Assembly (NCBI GenBank): GCA_003455715.1
Contig: DMQJ01000014.1
Location: forward strand, 524 to 7,721
Length of the DNA stretch: 7,198 nt
Direction: 5' to 3'
Source: Acidimicrobiaceae bacterium
GTDB lineage: Bacteria > Actinomycetota > Acidimicrobiia > Acidimicrobiales > Ilumatobacteraceae
Shown: positions 1 through 5,125 of the stretch, in pieces
Numbering within the stretch: position 1 is the first letter of the stretch
Layout of the letters: every line of letters starts with the position of its first letter
Made by a program: the position numbers and the translations under genes
The notes under the pieces: model-generated
What the model was told of the DNA's origin: nothing
The model's input: only the letters and a program-made list of their open reading frames with translations
The model's database searches: none

Positions 1-1
1 G

Positions 2-181
2 CAGCGTGTGGAACGGCGGGGGAGTGGCGGCTGGGCCTGACCCCGCCCCCAACGGGTCGACGAAGCGTTGCCCGTGCAACGACACGTCGGCGGTCCAGGT
101 GGTGCCGTTGTGCCAGCGGAACTCATAGCGCCACGTCGGGTCGGGGCGCCAGCCGGCTGCGATCACCTCACGATCCGTCAC
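2..181 (-). CDS. DUF2510 domain-containing protein (5' part only)
   Basis: The first 60 codons are visible; the gene runs off the left edge. Residues 10-43 carry the DUF2510 signature: GWRPDP, then R-x-E-x-R-W-H-N-G-T-x-W-T, then VDP. This is the usual Trp-rich 'GWYPDP...WDGxxWT' module of actinobacterial proteins, generally found at the N-terminus of membrane or secreted proteins, with unknown molecular function. A Pro/Ala/Gly-rich linker follows from about residue 44. I chose GTG at 181 because a TAACGT box lies 8 nt upstream, giving a probable leaderless start. GTG at 166 is in frame and is the alternative. An in-frame stop at 221-223 bounds the ORF. The gene is divergent from the histidine phosphatase gene. 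What follows the domain (membrane helices, enzyme or other) cannot be seen. Confidence 0.72.
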   Translation of the reverse strand, partial: MTDREVIAAGWRPDPTWRYEFRWHNGTTWTADVSLHGQRFVDPLGAGSGPAATPPPFHTL

Positions 182-189
182 GGTTGACG

Positions 190-195
190 ACGTTA
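190..195 (-). promoter_or_regulatory. Putative -10 box (TAACGT) of the DUF2510 gene
   Basis: TAACGT on the minus strand fits the TANNNT -10 consensus and lies 8 nt before the GTG at 181. Transcription would start at or within about 2 nt of the start codon, so the mRNA would be leaderless. No convincing -35 is seen, and no Shine-Dalgarno precedes this GTG. Confidence 0.4.
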
Positions 196-221
196 CCGGC
201 CGCGCCGAGGCCCGGCCCCTC

Positions 222-227
222 TACGAT
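222..227 (+). promoter_or_regulatory. Putative -10 box (TACGAT) of the histidine phosphatase gene
   Basis: TACGAT ends 10 nt before the ATG at 238. The space is too short for a normal leader and the preceding bases lack a Shine-Dalgarno sequence, so a leaderless or nearly leaderless mRNA is inferred. It sits 27 bp from the oppositely oriented TAACGT box, so the two promoters share upstream DNA. Confidence 0.4.
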
Positions 228-237
228 CAGTGCCCTG

Positions 238-918
238 ATGGAGATCGTGCTCATTCGCCACGGCCAACCCGAATGGGTGCGAGACGGCCGAAATGTTGTC
301 GACCCGCCGCTCACAACGTTGGGCCTGATGCAGGCCCAACGGGTGGGTGAGGAGTTGCATGCCGAGGGGTTCGACCATGTGGTGGTCTCACCGCTTCGCC
401 GAGCCCGCCAAACCGCCGCCCCGTTGCTCGGCCTGCAACGCCGCCGAGAGGTGGTGGAACCGTTCCTCGAGGAGATCCGCGAACCCGACTGGCACGGCAG
501 CCCGGCGGAGATGATGGAGGCGGCGTACGCCGAAGAACGGTCGCGCCCGGCAGCGGAACGCTGGACCGGCGTGCGCGGCGGTGGGGAACCACCGAGCGAG
601 TTCGTCGAGCGGGTGCGCTCGGGCGCCGCCGACTTCTTCTCGCGTCTCGGCATGCGGCGGGCCGAGCACGACCTGCCGATGTGGCACCTGGAGCAACCCG
701 ACCTGAAGCTTGCGGTGGTGGCCCACGCAGGCACCAACGGCGTGCTGCTGTGTCAGTTGCTCGGATTGCAGCCGGTGCCCTGGGAGTGGGACCGGTTCGT
801 CACTCAGCACGCCAGTGTCACCCGCCTGCAGAGCATGCAGTTGGGCGATGGCCACACGTTCAGCCTGCGGCGGTTGAGCGACGTGGAGCACCTGCCCCGC
901 GACGCCCGCACGATGTAG
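238..918 (+). CDS. Histidine phosphatase family protein (phosphoglycerate mutase-like)
   Basis: The 226-residue protein belongs to the histidine phosphatase superfamily (branch 1), which forms a phosphohistidine intermediate to transfer or hydrolyse phosphate. It begins MEIVLIRHGQ with the RHG catalytic motif at residues 7-9 (His8 is the predicted nucleophile). SPLRRARQTA at 51-60 supplies the second conserved arginine, an acidic stretch with Glu78/Glu79/Glu82 probably supplies the proton donor, and VVAHAGTNG at 160-168 has the second catalytic His163. Length matches cofactor-independent family members. ATG at 238 is chosen over the upstream TTG at 184 because the RHG motif always lies near the N-terminus and a -10 box occupies the sequence just before it. 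No signal peptide is seen, so it is probably cytoplasmic. The substrate is not predictable; sugar, nucleotide and alpha-ribazole phosphatases all look alike. It is convergent with the P450 gene 7 bp away. Confidence 0.9.
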   Translation: MEIVLIRHGQPEWVRDGRNVVDPPLTTLGLMQAQRVGEELHAEGFDHVVVSPLRRARQTAAPLLGLQRRREVVEPFLEEIREPDWHGSPAEMMEAAYAEERSRPAAERWTGVRGGGEPPSEFVERVRSGAADFFSRLGMRRAEHDLPMWHLEQPDLKLAVVAHAGTNGVLLCQLLGLQPVPWEWDRFVTQHASVTRLQSMQLGDGHTFSLRRLSDVEHLPRDARTM

Positions 919-925
919 CCGGGCG

Positions 926-2179
926 CTACCAGGCGCAGCGCAGGCGCTTGATGCCGTTGATGAAGCTGCTCTGCAGGTAGTCGGGTTCGCCCACGGTGTG
1001 CAGGGTGGGCATGCGGCGGCGGATCTCGTCGAACATCACCGCGATCTCACGGCGGGCGAGGTTGGCGCCGAGACAGAAGTGTGGGCCGCCGGCCCCGAAC
1101 CCCACCTGCGCCGGCTGCATCGACCGGGTGACATCGAAGCGGTGCGGGTCGGCGAACACCTTCTCGTCGCGGTTGCCCGAGCAGTACCACATGATGAGCT
1201 TCTGGCCGGCTTGGATCTTCTGCCCGCCCACCACAGTGTCTTCGGTGGCCGTGCGGCGGAAGTGCACCACTGGCGTGGCGTAGCGCACGATCTCGTCGAC
1301 TGCGGTCTTGGTGTGGGTGTCCCAGTTGCTCCACCACAGGTCGCGTTGGTCGGGGTGCTGGGTGAGCAGGTGCATGCCGTGAGAGATGGCGGTGCGGGTG
1401 GTTTCGTTGCCGGCCACCACGAGCAGGATGAAGAACGATCCGAACTCCTGCGCAGTGAGGCGTTCGCCGTCGACCTCGGCGTGCATCATGATGGAGGTGA
1501 GGTCGTCCTTCGGGTGCTTCAAGCGATCTTCGCCGAGGGCTTGCGCGTACTGGAAGATCTCCATTGCGCTCACCATCAACTCCTCGAAGGTGCCTGCGTA
1601 CTCGGGGTCGCCAACGCCAAGGATGACGTTGGTCCAGTGAAAGACGCGGGCTTCGTCCTCGGGCGGAATACCCATCATCTCGCAGATGATCTGCAGCGGC
1701 ATCGGTGCGGCGACCTCGGTGACGAAGTCGCACTCGCGATCGGGAAACTCTTCGAGGAGGCGGTCGACAACGGCCGTGGCTTTCTGGCGGACGTACTCCT
1801 CCACTCGTGAGATCTCCTTCGGGGTGAACCCTTTGGAGACGATGCTGCGCAGCCGGAAGTGCTTGGGGTCGTCCATGGAGATCATCGAGCCGAAGAACTC
1901 CGACACCTCCAACGGCATGTCGCCGATGTTGACGCCTTTGCCACTGCTGAACAGTTGCGGATTGCGGCTGACGTGCCAGATGTCGTCGTGCGAACTGAGC
2001 GCCCAGTAGCCGGGGCCCTTGGGAAACGGGTTGCCCTCGAACTCCCACTCGTCGAACCAGGCAACAGGCTGTTCGCGGCGGAGCGTGGCGAAGGCGCCCT
2101 CTCGCACGTCGCGCGGTGCGGTCCAGAAGGCGGGGTCGGACAGGTCGAAGGAGCCCAGGGCGACATCGGCAGGAGTCAT
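926..2179 (-). CDS. Cytochrome P450, CYP124/125/142-like
   Basis: A complete 417-residue soluble bacterial P450, a heme monooxygenase needing ferredoxin and reductase partners that are not in this window. Visible landmarks are the C-helix region MDDPKHFRLR (102-111), the I-helix oxygen-activation motif AGNETT (256-261), the K-helix ExxR as Glu296-Arg299, a PERF-like stretch near DPHRF (344-348), and the heme-binding loop FGAGGPHFCLG (361-371) with Cys369 as thiolate ligand. The AGNETTR and GANLAR blocks, and the ending with INGIKRL, resemble mycobacterial CYP124, CYP125 and CYP142, which hydroxylate the terminal carbon of cholesterol side chains or methyl-branched lipids; this comparison is from memory. 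Steroid or branched-lipid hydroxylation is thus a reasonable guess. The ATG at 2179 begins MTPADVALGSFDLSDPAFW, a normal P450 N-terminus. A 36-codon upstream extension is open but is basic and unlike the family. A TACCTT box 6 nt upstream suggests a leaderless mRNA. Confidence 0.95.
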   Translation of the reverse strand: MTPADVALGSFDLSDPAFWTAPRDVREGAFATLRREQPVAWFDEWEFEGNPFPKGPGYWALSSHDDIWHVSRNPQLFSSGKGVNIGDMPLEVSEFFGSMISMDDPKHFRLRSIVSKGFTPKEISRVEEYVRQKATAVVDRLLEEFPDRECDFVTEVAAPMPLQIICEMMGIPPEDEARVFHWTNVILGVGDPEYAGTFEELMVSAMEIFQYAQALGEDRLKHPKDDLTSIMMHAEVDGERLTAQEFGSFFILLVVAGNETTRTAISHGMHLLTQHPDQRDLWWSNWDTHTKTAVDEIVRYATPVVHFRRTATEDTVVGGQKIQAGQKLIMWYCSGNRDEKVFADPHRFDVTRSMQPAQVGFGAGGPHFCLGANLARREIAVMFDEIRRRMPTLHTVGEPDYLQSSFINGIKRLRCAW

Positions 2180-2185
2180 GGCCGG

Positions 2186-2191
2186 AAGGTA
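2186..2191 (-). promoter_or_regulatory. Putative -10 box (TACCTT) of the P450 gene
   Basis: TACCTT on the minus strand is separated from the ATG at 2179 by 6 nt, exactly the usual distance from a -10 box to the transcription start. The A of the ATG would be +1. There is no purine-rich Shine-Dalgarno before this ATG. No recognisable -35 is seen. Confidence 0.45.
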
Positions 2192-2310
2192 GCGCGACCG
2201 CGGCCGCTGAGCAGCGCTGGAACGGCCCAGAAGATTTCTTTGCGCGCGCACCAAACCTTCGGCGGGTGTGTGGCGTGACTGTGCCAAACCCCGCTCACCC
2301 CAACAACTTC

Positions 2311-2316
2311 AAGGAG
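2311..2316 (+). promoter_or_regulatory. Shine-Dalgarno (AAGGAG) of the repeat-containing protein
   Basis: A consensus AAGGAG lies 8 nt before the ATG at 2325. It fixes the start and excludes the upstream in-frame ATG at 2268. No clear -10/-35 pair is visible between 2192 and 2310, although this gene must have a leader. Confidence 0.8.
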
Positions 2317-2324
2317 CTCCCACC

Positions 2325-2999
2325 ATGGACATTCGCCAGCGTCTCGGTCACCGCACCGCTGTCATCATCGCCGGAGCCGTCGGTTTCGCCGCCGGTGGTG
2401 CCGGTCTGGTTGCCGCCGGTCAGGCAGCCTTCGGCGGCGACGACAACAGCGTCGCCGAGGCCACCGTGCCCGGCCCCGACAGCTCGGTCGACGACACCGT
2501 CACCGTGTCGGCCCCCGACAGCAGCACCGACACCTCGGTGGACGACAGCTCCGATAGCAGCACCCCCGGCTCGGTGGACGACAGCTCCGATAGCAGCACC
2601 CCCGGCTCGGTGGACGACAGCTCCGACAGCAGCACCCCCGGCTCGGTGGACGACAGCTCCGACAGCAGCGCCCCCGGTACTGTCGACGACAGCCCGAACA
2701 GCTCGAGCCCGGGCAACTCCACCCCGACCAGCAACTCGACGCCGAGCAGCAGCCCCTCGAACCCGCTGCCCGCTCCGTTCACCAAGACCTACACCTCCGC
2801 CGGTGGCTCCATCACCGTCACCTGGACCGGTACGTCGTTCCAGCTCGACGCTGTGAACCCCGCTCCCGGTTTCACCGCCGAGATCGAGGACAACCGCTGG
2901 GACCGCATCCGGGTCGACTTCGAAGGCGACGACGACGACGCCCGCATCGAGGTGCGCATCTCCGACGACGACAACAGCGTCCGGGTCCGCATCGACTGA
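2325..2999 (+). CDS. Membrane-anchored or secreted acidic Ser/Asp/Pro-rich repeat protein
   Basis: A 224-residue protein that I do not recognise as a named family. A short basic N-terminus (MDIRQRLGHR) precedes a hydrophobic Ala/Gly/Val segment at about 11-36, either a signal peptide or an uncleaved membrane anchor. Residues 37-150 are low-complexity and strongly acidic, containing four near-identical copies of the 12-residue unit SVDDSSDSSTPG (71-118) plus a degenerate fifth, then a Ser/Pro/Asn/Thr-rich stretch. This looks like an extended wall-spanning stalk. Residues 151-224 form a compact, probably beta-rich domain starting FTKTYTSAGGSITVTW and ending with alternating Asp clusters (DDDDARIEVRISDDD). 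The Asp clusters could bind cations, but no canonical EF-hand or RTX motif is present. The start is set by AAGGAG 8 nt upstream. It is divergent from the P450 gene, followed by its own terminator, and likely monocistronic. A surface or envelope role is inferred from architecture only. Confidence 0.85.
   Translation: MDIRQRLGHRTAVIIAGAVGFAAGGAGLVAAGQAAFGGDDNSVAEATVPGPDSSVDDTVTVSAPDSSTDTSVDDSSDSSTPGSVDDSSDSSTPGSVDDSSDSSTPGSVDDSSDSSAPGTVDDSPNSSSPGNSTPTSNSTPSSSPSNPLPAPFTKTYTSAGGSITVTWTGTSFQLDAVNPAPGFTAEIEDNRWDRIRVDFEGDDDDARIEVRISDDDNSVRVRID
2535..2714 (+). repeat. 36-bp tandem repeat, 4 near-identical units plus 1 degenerate
   Basis: Units lie at 2535-2570, 2571-2606, 2607-2642 and 2643-2678, with a diverged fifth at 2679-2714. 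Units 1 and 2 are identical. Unit 3 differs by one synonymous T-to-C change (gatagc to gacagc). Unit 4 keeps that change and adds an A-to-G change (Thr to Ala) and a synonymous final C-to-T. The period is a multiple of three, so each unit adds 12 residues without shifting the frame. Such near identity suggests recent expansion by slippage or recombination, so copy number may vary between strains. Confidence 0.95.
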
Positions 3000-3047
3000 C
3001 CCCCGGCCACTGGCCAACCGGCCGCACAACGCAACCGCCCCCTCAAC

Positions 3048-3091
3048 GTTGGCGCTGAGACCGCACCTGCTGCGGTCTCAGCGCCAACTTT
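3048..3091 (+). terminator. Strong hairpin terminator after the repeat protein gene
   Basis: An 18-bp perfect inverted repeat (3048-3065 paired with 3071-3088) encloses a 5-nt loop, cctgc. One mismatch and two further A-T pairs extend it to 3045-3091. On the plus strand the stem is followed by TTTCGTT, a short imperfect U-tract; on the minus strand the following bases are not U-rich. It begins 48 bp after the stop at 2999 and ends 29 bp before the next start, so it separates the two co-oriented genes. The tail is weak for a classical intrinsic terminator, but the stem is very stable. Confidence 0.8.
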
Positions 3092-3107
3092 CGTTGTGTG
3101 GGCGTCG

Positions 3108-3113
3108 TAGGCT
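3108..3113 (+). promoter_or_regulatory. Putative -10 box (TAGGCT) of the LmbE-family gene
   Basis: TAGGCT ends 7 nt before the GTG at 3121, placing +1 at or next to the start codon (leaderless). It lies downstream of the 3048-3091 hairpin, so this gene can be transcribed independently. No Shine-Dalgarno or clear -35 is seen. Confidence 0.42.
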
Positions 3114-3120
3114 GCGCGTC

Positions 3121-3837
3121 GTGCTGCAACCGGATCAGATCGAACGCCTCCTTGTCGTCATGGCTCACCCCGACGATGTCGACTTCGGCTCGGCAGGCAC
3201 GATGGCCATGCTGACGTCTCGCGGTGTGGAGGTGCACTACTGCCTGGTCACCGACGGCGACGCCGGCGGGAGCGACCGCACCATCTCCCGTGCGGAGATG
3301 GCTGCGATTCGCCGCAAGGAGCAGACCGAGGCCGCGGCGATGGTGGGGGTGGAGCATCTGGTCTTCCTCGGTTATCCCGATGGGCGAGTGGAGCCCACGC
3401 TGGAGTTGCGACGCGACATCAGCCGGGTGATCCGTGAGGTGCGCCCGCAGGTGGTGGTGAGCCAGTCGCCCGAGCGCAATCTCGATCGCATCTTCGCCAG
3501 CCACCCCGACCACCTCGCGGCGGGAGAAGCGGCGATGAGCGCCGTGTACCCCGACAGCCGCAACCCGTTCGCCTATCCAGAGTTGTTGGAGGGCGGGCTC
3601 GAGCCCTGGACGGTGCACGAGATCTGGCTGTCGGGCCATCCGAAGCCTTCCGACTTCATCGACGTCACCGAGTTCGTCGATCAGAAGGTGGAGGCGCTGC
3701 TGTGCCATCGCAGTCAGCACCCCGATCCCGAAGGCCTACCCGCTCGGATCCGCGGGTGGATGGGCGCGACTGCGGCAGCAGCAGGTCTGCCGGAGGGCCG
3801 TCTGGCAGAGGCATTCCGCGTCGTTGCGGCCGCGTGA
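3121..3837 (+). CDS. LmbE/PIG-L family deacetylase
   Basis: A 238-residue zinc-dependent deacetylase of the LmbE/PIG-L superfamily, which removes acetyl or similar acyl groups from N-acetylglucosamine-type substrates. The hallmark AHPDD motif is at 15-19 (His16 and Asp19 as zinc ligands, Asp18 as likely base) and follows the buried strand LLVVM. The second conserved motif HPDH is at 128-131 and supplies the third zinc ligand and a catalytic His. VTDGDAGG (43-50) and the RRKEQTEAAAMVGV helix (64-77) are also family features. It is shorter than the mycothiol enzymes MshB and Mca, which are near 290-300 residues as I recall, so it is not assigned to mycothiol metabolism; a general GlcNAc or amide deacetylase is as likely. 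GTG at 3121 is chosen because it follows a -10 box by 7 nt. A TTG at 3049 is in frame but lies inside the terminator stem. It is convergent with the amidohydrolase gene, 6 bp apart. Confidence 0.92.
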   Translation: MLQPDQIERLLVVMAHPDDVDFGSAGTMAMLTSRGVEVHYCLVTDGDAGGSDRTISRAEMAAIRRKEQTEAAAMVGVEHLVFLGYPDGRVEPTLELRRDISRVIREVRPQVVVSQSPERNLDRIFASHPDHLAAGEAAMSAVYPDSRNPFAYPELLEGGLEPWTVHEIWLSGHPKPSDFIDVTEFVDQKVEALLCHRSQHPDPEGLPARIRGWMGATAAAAGLPEGRLAEAFRVVAAA

Positions 3838-3843
3838 CGCTGG

Positions 3844-5034
3844 TCAGCCCAGTTTGAACAATGCCCGTGCGTTGTCGCCGAGGAACTTGCGACGGTCGTC
3901 ATGGGGAAACATGGCGACCAGTTCGTTGAGGTCGTGGATGTACTCGGGCGTGTGGTCGGCATGCGGGAAGTCGGACGCCCACAGGAATCGGTCGACGCCG
4001 TAGCGCTCGGCGAGCGCCGGCACCATCCGTTCGTCGGGGTCGGCGCTGATCCAGATGCGCTCGCGGAAGTAGTCGCTGGGTTTGTGGCGCAGCGGGACGC
4101 GTTGGCCGATGAACGTGTGGCCGTACACCGCGTCGATGCGGTCGAGCCAGTAGCCAATCCAGCCGGCCCCCGACTCGAGCACCACCACCTTCAGTCGCGG
4201 GAACTTGTCGAAGACGCCGTAGTCGAAGAGGGTGGTGAACTGCTGGCGCACACCGTCGGACGCCGCAACCGAAGCCAGCAGCCGCAACTGCTTGACGTTC
4301 TCCCACGTGCCCATTCGTGTGCCCTTGGTCCACTGCGGCTCGAAGGTGGGGTGGATGGCCAACGGCACGTCGAGGTCTTGCGCGGCGGCGAACACGGCGT
4401 CGTTGTCGGGATGGCCGAGAGGGACACCCCGGTGATGGAACGGAGCCACATATCCGCCGACCGCCCCTTCGCCGACGGCCCGCTCGAGCTCACGAGCTGC
4501 GGCGGCGGGGTCGGTGAGCGAGAGGTGGGCGGTGGGCGCGAGGCGCGGCTCGTCGGCACAGAACTCGCAGATCCAGCGGTTGTAGGCCTTCGTGTAGGCC
4601 TGCGAGAGCGCGGGGTCTTCCACCTCGGCCTCCCACAGCAAGCCGACCGTGGTGTACAGGATGGCGATGTCGATGTTCTCGGCGTCGAGCACCTTGATGC
4701 GCTCGGAAGGGTCCATCGAGCCGAACGGGGCCTCGCGCAGGTACGTGCGGGCAGGGTCTTTCTGCATGGCAGGCAGGTCGGGTGCGCCCATCGCTCCGAG
4801 CGTGGACGGGAACCCGGCGCGCGACATCAGCGAGCGGCGGCCATCGATCTCCAGCTCCTCTAGACCGTTCTCGTCGATGCGAAATCGCAGGGCACGATCG
4901 CGAAACGCCGGGTCGATGTACTCCTCCCACAGCGTCGGAGGCTCGAGAATGTGACCGTCGGCGTCGACCGCCCCGGGTTCGTTCACGGCGTGGGTCTGGT
5001 GCATCGGCTTCTGAGATGCGACGGTGAGCGCCAT
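3844..5034 (-). CDS. Amidohydrolase-2 family metal-dependent hydrolase/decarboxylase
   Basis: A 396-residue TIM-barrel enzyme of the amidohydrolase-2 family (PF04909 type), which includes ACMSD and other nonoxidative decarboxylases as well as hydrolases. The N-terminal metal motif reads DADGHILEPP (24-33), matching the family's D-x-D/H-x-H with Asp26 and His28. PLAIHPTF (224-231) gives the central His228, LESGAGWIGYWLDRID (287-301... region ending at Asp301) is the conserved block with a catalytic Glu/Asp environment, and WASDFPHAD (352-360) gives Asp355, the usual C-terminal metal ligand. The protein ends with the typical GDNARALFKL. Length is normal. ATG at 5034 has a strong GAGGGGG Shine-Dalgarno 9 nt away; an in-frame TTG at 5082 and Met11 are less likely. 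It is divergent from the LLM oxidoreductase gene, a pairing that fits ring or side-chain catabolism, but the substrate is not known. Confidence 0.92.
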   Translation of the reverse strand: MALTVASQKPMHQTHAVNEPGAVDADGHILEPPTLWEEYIDPAFRDRALRFRIDENGLEELEIDGRRSLMSRAGFPSTLGAMGAPDLPAMQKDPARTYLREAPFGSMDPSERIKVLDAENIDIAILYTTVGLLWEAEVEDPALSQAYTKAYNRWICEFCADEPRLAPTAHLSLTDPAAAARELERAVGEGAVGGYVAPFHHRGVPLGHPDNDAVFAAAQDLDVPLAIHPTFEPQWTKGTRMGTWENVKQLRLLASVAASDGVRQQFTTLFDYGVFDKFPRLKVVVLESGAGWIGYWLDRIDAVYGHTFIGQRVPLRHKPSDYFRERIWISADPDERMVPALAERYGVDRFLWASDFPHADHTPEYIHDLNELVAMFPHDDRRKFLGDNARALFKLG

Positions 5035-5043
5035 GGCTGCAAT

Positions 5044-5050
5044 CCCCCTC
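5044..5050 (-). promoter_or_regulatory. Shine-Dalgarno (GAGGGGG) of the amidohydrolase gene
   Basis: GAGGGGG on the minus strand is 9 nt from the ATG at 5034. It decides this start over the upstream in-frame TTG at 5082 and the internal ATG at codon 11. Confidence 0.75.
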
Positions 5051-5059
5051 GTTGCGCTG

Positions 5060-5088
5060 ACGGTACGTGCACGGTACGGCAACGGTCG
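5060..5088. repeat. Three direct repeats of ACGGT(AC) with 11-bp period in a divergent promoter region
   Basis: On the plus strand ACGGTAC starts at 5060 and 5071, and ACGGTCG starts at 5082, spaced exactly 11 bp and thus on roughly the same helix face. On the minus strand the first two read GTACCGT, which includes TACCGT boxes (5060-5065 and 5071-5076) that fit the TANNNT -10 consensus for the amidohydrolase gene. The second copy would give a leader of about 30 nt containing the Shine-Dalgarno. The array may be a regulator binding site, promoter elements, or chance in a short region. Confidence 0.5.
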
Positions 5089-5113
5089 CTCGCCGCTGGC
5101 AGCGGAGCCCAGC

Positions 5114-5119
5114 TAGCGT
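5114..5119 (+). promoter_or_regulatory. Putative -10 box (TAGCGT) of the LLM oxidoreductase gene
   Basis: TAGCGT ends 6 nt before the ATG at 5126, so +1 would be the A of the start codon. There is no Shine-Dalgarno in those 6 nt. A conventional -35 about 17 bp upstream is not evident, but that region adjoins the 5060-5088 direct repeats. Confidence 0.45.
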
Positions 5120-5125
5120 CCGGCC

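Noticed and set aside
998..1810. Long plus-strand ORF (270 codons) opposite the P450 gene
   Set aside because: It lies wholly within the P450, is a mirror of its codon pattern, and shows no domain or start signal.
2219..2243. GGAAC at 2219-2223 as an ECF sigma -35 element for the repeat protein
   Set aside because: No matching -10 element is present at 15-17 bp spacing, so the five-base match is likely chance.
2180..2287. 36-codon N-terminal extension of the P450 up to an ATG at 2287
   Set aside because: The extension is Arg/Gln-rich and unlike P450 N-termini, and a -10 box lies immediately before the ATG at 2179.
2535..2714. Regular 36-bp repeats as a possible CRISPR array
   Set aside because: The units are directly adjacent with no spacers, are in frame with the coding sequence and encode a clean 12-residue repeat.
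2420..2785. Minus-strand ORF with a Leu/Ser/Glu repeat (LLSELSSTEPGV-like)
   Set aside because: The repeat is only the reverse complement of the 36-bp units of the plus-strand gene, and there is no independent start signal.
3049..3120. Upstream TTG start for the LmbE-family gene
   Set aside because: It lies inside the terminator stem, and the added 24 residues are basic and not family-like; the GTG at 3121 places AHPDD at the usual distance from the N-terminus.
3835..3846. Hairpin TGAC-gctg-GTCA between the deacetylase and amidohydrolase stops
   Set aside because: A 4-bp stem formed largely because opposing TGA stops are complementary to each other; it is too short to be a terminator.
3901..4863. 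Long plus-strand ORF (320 codons) opposite the amidohydrolase gene
   Set aside because: It is a GC-rich antisense shadow; the minus-strand frame has all amidohydrolase motifs and a strong Shine-Dalgarno, and the antisense product has no recognisable motif.
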